A program made the translations under genes and the position numbers. The notes under the pieces are model-generated. The model ran no database searches and was not told the origin of the DNA. It saw only the letters and a program-made list of their open reading frames with translations. DNA of 64,000 nucleotides from Rapana venosa. Lineage: Eukaryota; Mollusca; Gastropoda; Neogastropoda; Muricidae. Positions within the stretch are counted from its first letter, which is position 1; the number at the start of each line of letters is the position of its first letter. Of this stretch, positions 45,470 through 58,541 are shown one piece after another. The stretch is from NCBI GenBank assembly GCA_028751875.1, contig CM054157.1, positions 52,753,439-52,817,438 on the forward strand, given 5' to 3'.

Positions 45470-48400
45470 TCTCAGTGCTTCCTTCACTCAGCCTCAGGTC
45501 TGTCCAGTCTGAGATGTTGTCCTCTTCCTCCTCCCATCTCCTCTCTCTGTCTTCCTGTCATTCTCTTAGTCTCCCTCCTTGCGCTGACCCTTGCAGGACT
45601 GTCTTGGCAAGCCGTTTTGATCATGAATGAGCCGTTCCCATACTACTTCACTTTTGGTCTCCTCTATGTATTTTGGAATAATAGTTTGAATCAACGTATG
45701 GTCTGCATGCATGAAATTTAAAACCATCATTCATTCCTCTCTTCTCCCCTTCCATTTGAGATGCTGGGGACTCATCAGTATGAATAGCATCTCCACCTTC
45801 TGGAAATTGTGTACTAGGAATTCCCTCTTTTCTATCCTTCTCTTTGTTTACGTGCCTTGTTCCTTATCTTCCTGTCACCTCCTCCTTGTCCATTTTGCAC
45901 CTTCTTGGTCCATTCTCTTACCATTTTTTTCCCAGAAAGTCAAAATAAAAATCATAGCAATTCTCTCCCATGCTGAAGTCAGATACGCTGGGTGTGACTT
46001 ATCCTTGTGAATTATCCTCGAAATAAAAGAATAAATAAGGCAGCGCAACACATTTTTGCTCATATGATGGACAACAATAGTTACTGCCTGAGCATTCAGC
46101 AAAGAAGAAAACCAACATTCAAAACATTTGTGGGGCAGAATAGCCTAGTGGTTAGAATATTAAACTCATGGTCTGATTGTAAGTGAGAGCTTGAGTTCAA
46201 GTCTCCATTGAGGTATCAATGTGAAGGGAATTTATTCCTCCTTGGAGTTAAACTGGTTAACTTCATTCCTATGAAGGTCCATGAGATGAAAAGTCTGTAT
46301 ATAATACTGAAGTCAGGACATTGAAATGACATTCTGACACTTAGAAATGAAATATTGGTGACACATTGATGATTGAAAATCATAAATTATTCTATCTATC
46401 TATCTGTCCCGTAGTCTGACGACCGTGGGGGCACCCTCAAAGACTCAGCAACCAGTTCCCTCCATTCTTCTCTCTGTTCTGCCTTTCTCAGGGTTTTGTT
46501 GAGTTCTAGGCCTGTCCATTCACTGATGTTATCCTCCCAGCTCTTCCTTGGTCTGCCTCTTCTTCTTCCTCCTTGGACAGTGCCTTGCAAAACTGTCTTT
46601 GTAATTCCTTGGGATCTTGTGACATGCCCATACCACTTAAGTTTACGCTTTTTCACGATCGTTAGAAAGTTCTCATAGGGTCCAATGGTTTGCTGGATTC
46701 TGTTATGCACGCTTTCGTTGCTTATGTGGTCTTTGTAGGAGATGCCAAGGAGTCTCCGAAAGCATCTCATCTCCACTGCCTGTACTCTTCTCTCCAAATC
46801 TGCAGTCAGGGTCCATGATTCACAGGCATACAGAAATATGGATATGACAAGGGAGCGCATTAGTCTGATCTTGGAGATAAGTGAGATATTCTTATCTCTC
46901 CAGATGGTGTTTAGTTTTGACAAAGCTGTTATTGTCTGTGCAGTCCTGCATACTACTTCTGGCTTGGATCCCTGGTCGGATACAATGGCTCCCAGGTACT
47001 TGAAGCTTTGAACTGTTTCCAGCTTCTGGTCATTAACCCTGATATCAGTGCTAATGCCGTTGGTGTTATTAGTCATCAGTTTGGTCTTCTCTGCACTGAT
47101 TTCCATGCCGTATGTTTTGGAGGCCTTATCCAAGTGTTCTGTTAGGCTGGCAAGCTCTTTTTCTGATCCTGCTATTCCATCAATGTCATCTGCGAAGCGG
47201 AGGTTTGTGATCATTCTGCCACCAATGCTGACTGATCCTTCATGATGTTCCAGTGCATCAGCCATGATTCTCTCAAGGAAGATGTTGAAAAGAGTGGGTG
47301 AGAGTAGACAGCCCTGCCTTACTCCAACTGTTGTTCGAAACCATTCTCCAATGTTGTTGTTGTAGTACACTGCACTGGTGGCCTCGCTGTACAGCTGTTT
47401 GATGACTCTGATCAGGTTTGCATTGATGCTGTACAAGTTCATGGTTGCCCACAAAGCTGCATGCCACACCCTGTCAAATGCCTTCTTAAAATCGATAAAT
47501 ACGTGGTATAGGTCTTGTTGATGTTGAAGGTACCGCTCACATAGTATTCTGAGGTTGAATATCTGTTCTGTTGTGCTGCGCCCTGCTCTGAAACCTGCTT
47601 GTTCCTCAGCAATGATGGTCTCTGCTTGTGGCTTCAGTCTATTCAATATTATCTGCAGCATGACCTTGCTTGGGTGACATATGAGGCTGATTGTGCGGTA
47701 ATTATGGCATTGTTGTAGATTTCCTTTCTTGGGGAGGGTGATGATGAGTGACTGCGTCCATGGTGTTGGCCATTTTCCTGTCTGCCAGATCTTGTTGCAG
47801 ATTCTTAGTAGGGCGCTGATCATGGCTTCCCCTCCAGCTTGGACCAACTCAGCTGGAATGTTGTCAGCCCCTGCTGACTTCCCCTTTTTCAGCGATCTGA
47901 CTGCTGTTTCCACTTCTTCTCGGAGGATAGGGTGACTGTCTGTGTCTTTGCTTTCGGGTACATTAAGGACTTCTGGATCTCCTGCGGTTCTATAGTTATA
48001 CAGGTCGGAGCAGTATTCTGTCCATCTGTTCAGAATATCCTGGTCGTCAGTGAGACACTTCCCATTTTTGTCTTGGATTGTTAAACCTTTTCTCTGTTTC
48101 GTGCTAGTCAGGTCTTTCACCAGCTGATATGCTTTCTTGCTATTGTTTTTCTTGATGTTCTCTTCAATGTCTTGGCACTGTTCACCGATCCATTTCTCTT
48201 TTGCCTCCGTCATGGACTTCCTGATTCTTTTGTTGACTGCCCTATATTGTTCTGCTCTTTCTTTTGTTTCATTTTTCTTTTTCTTCAACTCTCTACGCTT
48301 GTCGCATAGTTGTAGGATGTTAGGTGTGACCCATGGTTTTTTGACTGGTCGGCGTTTGCGAAGAAGCTCGTTTGCTGTTTCAGTCACTGCTGTATTGAAA

Positions 48401-51400
48401 CTATTCGTCAGTGTGTCTATGTCTGAGTCTAACACAGTGAGTGCTGCAAACTTTCCACCTATCCTTGCTTGAAAAATTTCTACTACCTCTGGGTCCTTCA
48501 GCTTCTCGAGGTCAAATTTGATCCTGATGTTGTTCCGCTTGTGGATTTTCTTTAGACGTAGTCGGAAAGTCATCATCACAAGATCATGATCACTCCCTAT
48601 GTCTGCTCCTGGAAAACTTCGTGTCTGTGCGATGTTAACGCTAGACTGAAACCGTCTTTTCACCATGATGTAATCTATTTGGTTGTGGTGTTCTCCATTT
48701 GGGCTATGCCATGTCCATTTTCTGGATTTCTTGTGTGGGCCAAGTGTATTCACTAGCTGGAGGTGGTTGTTACTGGCAAACTCCAGGAGTCTCAAGCCTC
48801 TTTCATTTGATTGGTTATTACAATGTGGCCCACAAACGCCCTCCCAGTCTTTCCATGCATCTTCTCCTACCTTGGCGTTCCAGTCGCCTTGCACAACGAG
48901 GATGTCTTTCTTGGGTGTTTGATTCAGAACCTCTTAAATTATTCACAAACCGAAATTAAAACAACTGCAAACATGATGACATTTTGAATTATTGAGACAA
49001 GTTGTTGACATAAAGTGACACATTGCTGACACACTAAGCAGCTGTTGTCATGTTGAAATGACACATTCTGGTATTGTTAACACACTGGAATGATGATTGC
49101 CATGTTGAAATGACACAGTCTGTTGAATGCATCATTACACATTGTTGACACAATATGACACATTGTTGACACACCCAAACAATATCTGACATGTTGAAAT
49201 GACACAGATTGTTGGTACAACCTGACACATGCCAACACACTAAAACAACACATGGCCGACACACTAAAATGACACATGGCCGAAACACTAAAATGGCACA
49301 TGGCCGACACTAAAATGGCACATGGCCGACACACTAAAATGGCACATGGCTGAAACACTAAAACGACACAAGGCTGACACTCTGAAATGATCATGAGCCT
49401 TGCCCATACTACTCTCCCCAAAAGTCCTTCGGATGAGACTATAAACTGAGGTCCCGTATGCGAACGCACGCACATCTTACGCACACGTTAAAACCCATCC
49501 CGCTTTTCGGAAGAGTGGGCCATTATGTGCTGGTGGGAACGGATGACAAAATTTACAAAACTGCATACACACGGGGACTGGATGAAAAAACCCAGCACAT
49601 GAGCGCTTATTCCATTATCCTCAAAATAAAAGAATAAATAAATAAAAATGGATGACAAAATTGACAAAACTGCATACACACGGAGACTGGATGGAAAAAA
49701 CCCAGCATATGAGCGCTTATTCCATTATCCTCGAAATAAAAGAATAAATAAATAAAAACGGATGACAAAATTGACAAAACTGCATAAACACGGGGACTGG
49801 ATGGAAAAAAAGCAGCACATGAGCGCTTATTCCATTATCCTCAAAATAAAAGAATAAATAAATAAAAACGGATGACAAAATTGACAAAACTGCATATACA
49901 CGGGGACTGGATGAAAAAACCCCAGCATATGAGTGCTTATTCCATTATCCTCAAAATAAAAGAATAAATAAATAAAAACGGATGACAAAATTGACAAAAC
50001 TGCTTACACACGGGGACTAGATAAAAAAAACCAGCACATGAGCGCTTATTCCATTATCCTCAAAATAAAAGAATAAATAAAAAATAAAAACGGATGACAA
50101 AATTGACAAAACTGCATACACACGGGGACTGGATGAAAAAAAAGCAGCACATGAGCACTTATTCCATTATCCTCGAAATAAAAGAATAAATAAATAAATA
50201 AATAAAAACGGATGACAAAATTGACAAAACTGCATACACACGGGGACTGGATGGGGAAAAAAGCAGCACATGAGCGCTTATTCCATTATCCTCAAAATAA
50301 AAGAATAAATAAATAAAAACGGATGACAAAATTGACAAAACTGCATACACACGGGGACTGGATGAAAAAAACCCAGCACATGAGCACTTATTCCATTATC
50401 CTCAAAATAAAAGAATAAATAAATAAAAACGGATGACAAAATTGACAAAACTGCATACACACGGGGACTGGATGAAAAAAAAGCAGCACATGAGCGCTTA
50501 TTCCATTATCCTCAAAATTAAAGAATAAATAAATAAAAACGGATGACAAAATTGACAAAACTGCATACACATGGGGACTGGATGAAAAAAAAACCAGCAC
50601 ACGAGCACTTATTCCATTATCCTCAAAATAAAAGAATAAATAAATAAAAACGGATGACAAAATTGACAAAACTGCATACACACGGAGACTGGATGGAAAA
50701 AAACCCAGCACACGAGCGCTTATTCCATTATCCTCAAAATAAATTAAATAAATAAAACGTTGAAACTATTGAAATTATCCTTGAGCGCTTTAGTTTGTTG
50801 CTTTACAAGATTCAGCGCTATATAAATTCCATACATTATTATTATTATTAATTATTATTATATAAAATTAAAAAATTAAATTAAAATGGAATGTCGACAG
50901 GCAGCCTGCATCCCTCAGTTTCTGAAGAACAAGGATGTGGCGGTGGAGGCAGTGACAGGCAGCGGCAAGACTCTGGCTTTCCTCGTGCCCCTCATGGAGA
51001 TTCTGCGCCGCAGGGAAACTCCGCTGAAAAAACACGAGGCGAGGGCTGGGTTTTGTTTGTTTGTTTGTTCTTGTAATTTTTGTTCTTTTCCTTTTTTTTC
51101 CTTTTGCTTTCTTTGTTCTATCTCTATCTATCTGTCCCGTAGTCTGACGACCGTGGGGCACCCTCAAAGACTCAACAACCAGTTCCCTCCATTCCTCTCT
51201 CTGTTCTGCCTTTCTCAGGGTTTTGTTGAGTTCTAGGCCTGTCCATTCGCTGATGTTATCCTCCCAGCTCTTCCTTGGTCTGCCTCTTCTTCTTTCTCCT
51301 TGGACAGTGCCTTGCAAAACTGTCTTTGCAAGTCCTTTGGATCTTGTGACATGCCCATACCATTTAAGTTTACGTTTTTTCACGATCGTTAGAAGGTTCT

Positions 51401-54400
51401 CATAGGGTCCAATGGTTTGCTGGATTCTGTTATGCACGCTTTCGTTGCTTATGTGGTCTTTGTAGGAGATGCCAAGGAGTCTCCGAAAGCATCTCATCTC
51501 CACCGCCTGTACTCTTCTCTCCAAATCTGGACCCTGACTGCAGATTTGGAGAGAAGAGTTCTTTGTTTTATATGTTTAAAAAAAATTCTTTTTTTTTTTT
51601 TAAAGCTTTAAGATATTTCTGATCCTACCACTACATTAGTGTTATTTTTCTCTACTTCTGATCCTACCACTACATTAGTGTTATTCTTCTCTATTTCTGA
51701 TCCCACCACTACATTAGTGTTATTTTTCTCTATTTCTGATCCCACCACTACATTAGTGTTATTTTTCTCTATTTCTGATCCCACCACTACATTAGTGTTA
51801 TTTTTCTCTACTTCTGATCCTACCACTACATTAGTGTTATTTTTCTCTACTTCTGATCCTACCACTACATTAGTGTTATTTTTCTCTATTTCTGATCCTA
51901 CCACTACATTAGTGTTATTTTTCTTATTTTGCTCCCACCCCACCCTTTCCTGTTCCTCAGCTAGTGTACCAATGGTGAGATTTTTTGTGTGTACACATGA
52001 GTGTTTTATTTCCCCACCATTTTAATTAAGGTACCTGCATTCCGACTTCGGGGATACAGTTGGGAATTGAACCTTCCAACTTTGCCAGGACAGTCAGTAG
52101 GTACCTCCCTGCTCTTTCTGATGTTCAACTGTCATGGGTTCTTTTGACGTGCACAAGTCTGTAAGCCACACAGGTCTGAATGGTTTAGAGTCTTCTCCAA
52201 GATTTGACATTCAGTTTGATTTTTCTTGTCAAACTGGGAAGAAAGGGCAAGGCTGGGAATGGAACCTAGAATATCACAGATTTACTTGTTAGGAAGGTGA
52301 AGGTCTTAACCATCCTGCCACCTTCCTTCTTATGTTTGTGTTATAAAACCGCATACTTCCATGTATGTGTTATGTAAATCTGTATATGTAAATGCATGCA
52401 TGTGTACAATTTGTATCAATTGTTATTATTGAGCTAAAAATATGGATCTTTGGATGTTCTGGCTCAGTTTGACAAAAATTTCTGTTGCTGACCCTAAGAT
52501 CCATATAAACTATGCATGTTTAAGATCCTTTGACAAATGCAATGGCTCATTATAGTTTTGAAGTTAGAGTAAATGAGAAATAAATAAAGAAGAGACACAC
52601 GGTTAACTGCCGTTTACTTTTTGAGAATCTGACACTCTCACTCACTTAAGTATCGTTAATTTTTTTCTACCAATATCGTTTGATCTTGTTTCAGGTAGGG
52701 GCGATAATTTTGACGCCAACCCGAGAACTTGCTATCCAGATTGACGAGGTTGTCTCCCATTTCCTGCAGCGTTGCCCGCAGTTCTCTTCCCTGCTGCTGA
52801 TAGGGGGCAGCAGCTGCAAACAGGACATGAACAAATTTATCACACATGGGTGAGTGCAGGCAACAGAACAACAACAACAACAACTGCATTGTATTGTGTT
52901 TTGTTGTATTGTTTTATTGTGTATTGTATTGTATTGTATTGTATGCTACTTTCAGTCACAAGGGAGATGGGATAGTCCGATGGTTTGAGCGTTGCGATCT
53001 GATGGCCCAGGTTTGAGCCATCATCAAGAGGATTTTTTCCCCTGGAGTTAACATCAGTGCTGACTCCACTCCCTTGAACGTACTTTGGATGAGACTATAA
53101 ACCGATGTCCCATGTGCGAACACAATTAGAACGTCTTGAGCACATGTTTAAACCTGTTTTGCCTTTTAGAAGAGTAGGCCATTGGTGCTGGTTGGAATGG
53201 ATGGCAGAATTTACAAAACTGCATGCATGCAGGAATTGGATGTGAAAAAGTACATGAGTGCTCATTCCAATATCCTCAACCCCCCCTCCCCCCAAAAAAA
53301 ACTCCCAAACAACAAAAAAACAAAAACAAAACCCACAGCAGATTTCTCTGAATGAAATCCGGGTTGCTCACCCTGGGGAGAGTGTCACCACAAGAGCAGT
53401 GCCACCTTTAACAAAAAACTTTTTTAAAAAATAGATTTTCCTGTTCGCATGTGTGTTTGTTTCCCAGTCAAAATGGCTTTTTTTTCCCTACAGAATTTTG
53501 CCAAGGACAGCTCTCTTGTTTTTGTCTTTTGTTTGAGTTTTTCTTTAAACATGATCTGAATAAGTATTGCACACAGGACCTTGGTTTATCATTTCATCCA
53601 AAAGACTAGTACCCAGACCACCACTCAATGATGGGGGCAAATTTTGGGTTCAAGCTGGGATCAAAACAGGGACTTCTCGCTTTCTAAAAGGTAAAGATAT
53701 TTCCATAACCTATGTGGTTATAGGGGAGCGAGATGTCAGAGACCTCAGCTTCTCCAGGGGCCAGCATTTTGAGGGCAGCGCCCATCTCCTCTCCCTCCCT
53801 GCTTTACCTTCCCTGACCCTAAAGAGGGCAGGTACTCATTGACAGCTTTCTAGGCAGGTATATTATAGAGGGACGGGATAGCCTGGTGGCGCATTGCTCT
53901 TGTGATCAGCTGACCCGCGTTTGAATCTCGTTCAAGACAAGAGGATTTTTTCTCTGGAGTTAACATCAGTGCTGACTCCACTCTCCCCAAAAGTCCTTCG
54001 GATGAGACTATAAACTGAAGTCCCATGTGCAAACGCAAGAAGAACATTTTGCACACATGTTAAAACCTGTTTCGCTTTTCAGAAAAGTAGGCCATTGTGT
54101 GCTGGTGGGAACAGATGACAAAATTGACAAAACTGCTTACACACGGGGACTGGATGTAAAATAGCACATGAGTGCTTATTCCATTATAATAATAATAATG
54201 TATGGAATTTATATAGCGCTGAATCTTGTAAAGCAACAAATCAAAGCGCTCATAACAACAAAATTATCCATTATCCTTGAAATAAAAAGAAATTTTTAAA
54301 AAAAAGGTCTAAGCCACCTGTCTACTGACTGTATTTGGTGTAGTTTGCTGTGTACTGCACGGTGTTATCTGTGCAACAGTACAAGTACACGTGTGTTCAG

Positions 54401-55305
54401 TGTTAATGGAGTCGTGTGCAATATTGGGGGAAATGTCATTTTGGTTTCTTTGTTTTATATGTTTAAAAAAAATTCTTTTTTTTTTTTTAAAGCTTTAAGA
54501 TATTTCTGATCCTACCACTACATTAGTGTTATTCTTCTCTATTTCTGATCCCACCACTACAGTAGTGTTATTTTTCTCTATTTCTGATCCCACCACTACA
54601 TTAGTGTTATTTTTCTCTATTTCTGATCCCACCACTACATTAGTGTTATTTTTCTCTATTTCTGATCCCACCACTACATTAGTGTTATTTTTCTCTACTT
54701 CTGATCCTACCACTACATTAGTGTTATTCTTCTCTATTTCTGATCCCACCACTACATTAGTGTTATTTTTCTCTATTTCTGATCCCACTACTACATTAGT
54801 GTTATTTTTCTTTCTTTCTTCCCTCCTCCCCCCCCCCCTTCCTGTTCCTCAGCTAGTGTACCAATGGTGAGATTTTTGTGTGTGTACACGTGAGTGTTTT
54901 ATTTCCCCACCATTTTAATTAAGGTACCTGCATTCCGACTTCGGGGATACAGTTGGGAATTGAACCTACCAACTTTGCCAGGACAGTCAGGAGGTACCTC
55001 CCTGCTCTTTCTGATCTTCAACTGTTCTGGGTTATTTTGACGTGCACAAGTCTGTAAGCCACACAGGTCTGAATGGTTTAGAGTCTTCTCCAAGATTTGA
55101 CGTTCAGTTTGATTTTCTCGTCAAACTTGGGAAGAAAGGGCAAGGCTGGGAATGGAACCCAGAACCTCACAGGTTTACTTGTTAGGCAGGTGAAAGTCTT
55201 AACCATCCTGTCACCTTCCTTCTTACGTTTGTGTTATAAAACTGCATATATCCATGTCTATGTTTTTGTAATTCTATATGTGCAAAATACATGTACGTGT
55301 GTGTG

Positions 55306-55368
<63 letters not shown>

Positions 55369-55647
55369 GTATGTTCTTTTGAGCCAGAAGGCCCATAGAG
55401 CCGGAGCTTATCCCGGTTTCTGTAGCGTTAAGCGAACTGATGGTTTTTCACCACCCCTGTGACAGGACGCTAGTCTGTCGCCAGATACTTCCCCAGCAGA
55501 GCTGGTACCCACTTGTACACCTGGGTGGAGTGAGGAAAATAGGAGTAAAGTGTCTTTCCCAAGGACACAACACCGAGTGGAGCAGGGATCGAACCCGCGA
55601 CCTCTGGATCCCGAGTTGACCGCCTGAACCACTCGACCACGGTGCCT

Positions 55648-55709
<62 letters not shown>

Positions 55710-58464
55710 TATTATTGAGCTAAAAATATGGATCTTTGGATGTTCTAGTTCAGTTTGACAAAAGTTTCTGTTGCTGACCCTAAGATCCATATAAATTATG
55801 CATGTTTAAGATCCTTTGACAAATGCAATGGCTCATTATAGTTTTGAAGTCAGAGTAAATGAGAAAGAAATAAAGAAGAGACACACGGTTAACTGCCGTT
55901 AACTTTTTGAGAATCTGACACTCTCACTCACTTAAGTATCGTTAATTTTTTTCTACCAATATCGTTTGATCTTGTTTCAGGTAGGGGCGATAATTTTGAC
56001 GCCAACCCGAGAACTTGCTATCCAGATTGACGAGGTTGTCTCCCATTTCCTGCAGCGTTGCCCGCAGTTGTCTTCCCTGCTGCTGATAGGGGGCAGCAGC
56101 TGCAAACAGGACATGAACAAATTTATCACACATGGGTGAGTGCAGGCAACAAAGAAGAAGAACAACAACAATTGCATTGTATTGTGTTTTGTTGTATTGT
56201 TTTATTGTGTATTGTATTGTATTGTTTTATTTTGTATTGTATTGTTTGCTACTTTCAGTCACAAGAGAGATGGGATAGTCTGATGGTTTGAGCGTTGCAA
56301 TCTGATGGCCCAGGTTCGAGCCATCATCAAGAGGATGTTCCCCCTGGAGTTAACATCAGTGCTGACTCCACTCCCTTGAACGTACTTTGGATGAGACTAT
56401 AAACTGATGTCCCATGTGCGAACACAATTAGAACGTCTTGAGCACATGTTTAAACCTGTTTTGCCTTTTGGAAGAGTAGGCCATTGGTGCTGGTTGGAAT
56501 GGATGGCAGAATTTACAAAACTGCATGCATGCAGGAATTGGATGTGAAAAAGTACATGAGAGCTCATTCCAATATCCTCAACACCCCCTCCCCCCCCCCC
56601 CCTCCCAAATAAAAAAACCCCAAACAACAAAAAAGCAAAAACAAAACCCACAGCAGATTTCTCTGCATGAAATCTGGGTTGCTCACCCTAGGGAGAATGT
56701 CACCACAAGAGCAGTGCCACCTTTAACAAAAAAAATTTTTTAAAAAGAAGATTTTCCTGTTTGCATGTGTGTGTTTGTTTCCCAGTCAAAATGGCTTTTT
56801 TTTCCTACAGAATTTTGCCAAGGACAGCTCTCTTGGTTTTGTCTTTTGTTTTAGTTTTTTTTAACATGATCTAAATAAGTATTGCACACAGGACCTTGGT
56901 TTATCATTTCATCCAAAAGATTAGTACCCAGACCACCACTCAATGATGGGGGCAAATTTGGGGTTCAAGCTGGGATCAAAACAGGGACTTCTCGCTTTCT
57001 AAAAGGTAAAGGTATTCCCATAACCTATGTGGTTGTAGGGGAGCGAGGCGTTAGAGACCTCAGCCTCTCTAGGGGCCAGCATATTGAGGGCGGCGCCCAT
57101 CTCCTCTCCCTCACTGCTTTACCTTCCCTGACCCTAAAGTGGGCAGGTACCCATTTACAGCTTTGTAGGCAGGTATATTATAGAGGGACGGGATAGCCTG
57201 GTGGCGCATTGCTCTTGTGATCGGCTGACCCGGGTTCGAATCTCGTTCAAGACAAGAGGATTTTTTCTCTGGAGTTAACATCAGTGCTGACTCCACTCTC
57301 CCCAAAAGTCCTTTCGGATGAGACTATAAACTGAAGTCCCATGTGCAAACGCAAGAAGAACATTTTGCACACATGTTAAAACCTGTTTCGCTTTCAGAAA
57401 AGTAGGCCATTGTGTGCTGGTGGAACAGATGACAAAATTGACAAAACTGCTTACACACGGGGACTGGATGTAAAATAGCACATGAGTGCTTATTCCATTA
57501 TAATAATAATAATGTATGGAATTTATATAGCGCTGAATCTTGTAAAGCAACAAATCAAAGCGCTCATAACAACAAAATTATCCATTATCCTTGAAATAAA
57601 AAGAAATTTTTAAAAAAAAGGTCTAAGCCACCTGTCTACTGACTGTATTTGGTGTAGTTTGCTGTGTACTGCACGGTGTTACCTGTGCAACAGTACAAGT
57701 ACACGTATGTTCAGTGTTAATGGAGTCGTGTGCAATATTGGGGGAAATGTGTCATTTTTGGCCTTGTTGTCTTGTTTTCAGAGGAAACATTCTCATCGCC
57801 ACGCCGGGTCGCCTGGATGACCTGTTCTCCCGCAAACAGCCTGGGTTTAATTTAGCAGCAAGCGTCAAAGCATTGGTGAGTTTTTGTAATACATATATAA
57901 AACAAAATTTTAAAAAGTTAAGGAGTCTCATAACCTATAAGGTCGTAGGGGAGTGAGGCGTCAGAGACCTCAGCTTCTCTAGGGGCCAGCATATTGAGGG
58001 CGGCGCCCATCTCCTCTCCCTCACTGCTTTACCTTCGCTGACCCTAAAGAGGGCAGGTACCCATTGACAGCTGGGTGAACTGGGGGAACTGTACTGAAGC
58101 CAAGGCGCGCAAACGGTCACCCATCCAAGTGGTAACCACGCTCGACGCTGCTTAACTTGGCTGGGGGAAAGCGAGTGCTCCGACCACTGAGCTATCCCGT
58201 CCCCATAATACATATATATATATATACATATTGATAAATATGATACAGGTAATATGCATGCTTATATATTCAGAGGCCCAGACAAATCTGATGATGACAC
58301 TTCTCTAAGGTAAGGTTGAGGGTAGAAGGAAAAGAGGCAGACCACCAACATCATCCTATCAATTGACTGTTAATTATTACAGGTTGCTTGACTGTGTGAG
58401 ACTGAGTTGAGTGCAAGCGCTTTGGTTTGTCTGTGCAAGATACAGCGCTATATAAATTCCATTT

Positions 58465-58541
<77 letters not shown>

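Larger units (their letters stand above)
44954..50900 (+). other. DDX55: DDX55 intron 1
   Basis: 5.9 kb holding, in order: ACATCACATTAC-type repeats (45115-45350), element D (45720-46105), a SINE head (46133-46280) and an RTE-like element (46393-48934, minus). After these come a ~27-bp tandem repeat (49040-49400), a SINE body with an 11-copy tail array (49400-50745) and an L2-like tail (50785-50850). No extra exon was found. Confidence 0.85.
51560..54445. repeat. Segmental tandem duplication, copy A
   Basis: Collinear with 54446-57760: the CTTTGTTTTATATG start, 39-bp minisatellite, family C SINE, DDX55 exon 3, family A SINE, element F, 5S-SINE fragment, second family A SINE, L2 tail, and the GTGCAATATTGGGGGAAATG end. 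Confidence 0.93.
54446..57760. repeat. Segmental tandem duplication, copy B
   Basis: Collinear with 51560-54445 but about 430 bp longer, mainly from a (TA)n-flanked family E SINE at about 55310-55706. Scattered substitutions in the introns contrast with a single change in the exon. Confidence 0.93.

Noticed and set aside
46396..48894. Retrotransposon frame as a domesticated host gene
   Set aside because: It has a GATA tail, target-site duplications, truncated endonuclease, and lies antisense in an intron. All point to a plain insertion.
50868..51524. 218-codon minus-strand frame as a host gene
   Set aside because: Its N-terminal part is the C-terminus of the RTE-like element. The rest is antisense of DDX55 exon 2.
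51608..52025. Open frames of 111-128 codons with 13-residue repeats (also at 54495-54870)
   Set aside because: They exist because a 39-bp minisatellite unit is divisible by three. They are open on both strands and show no homology.
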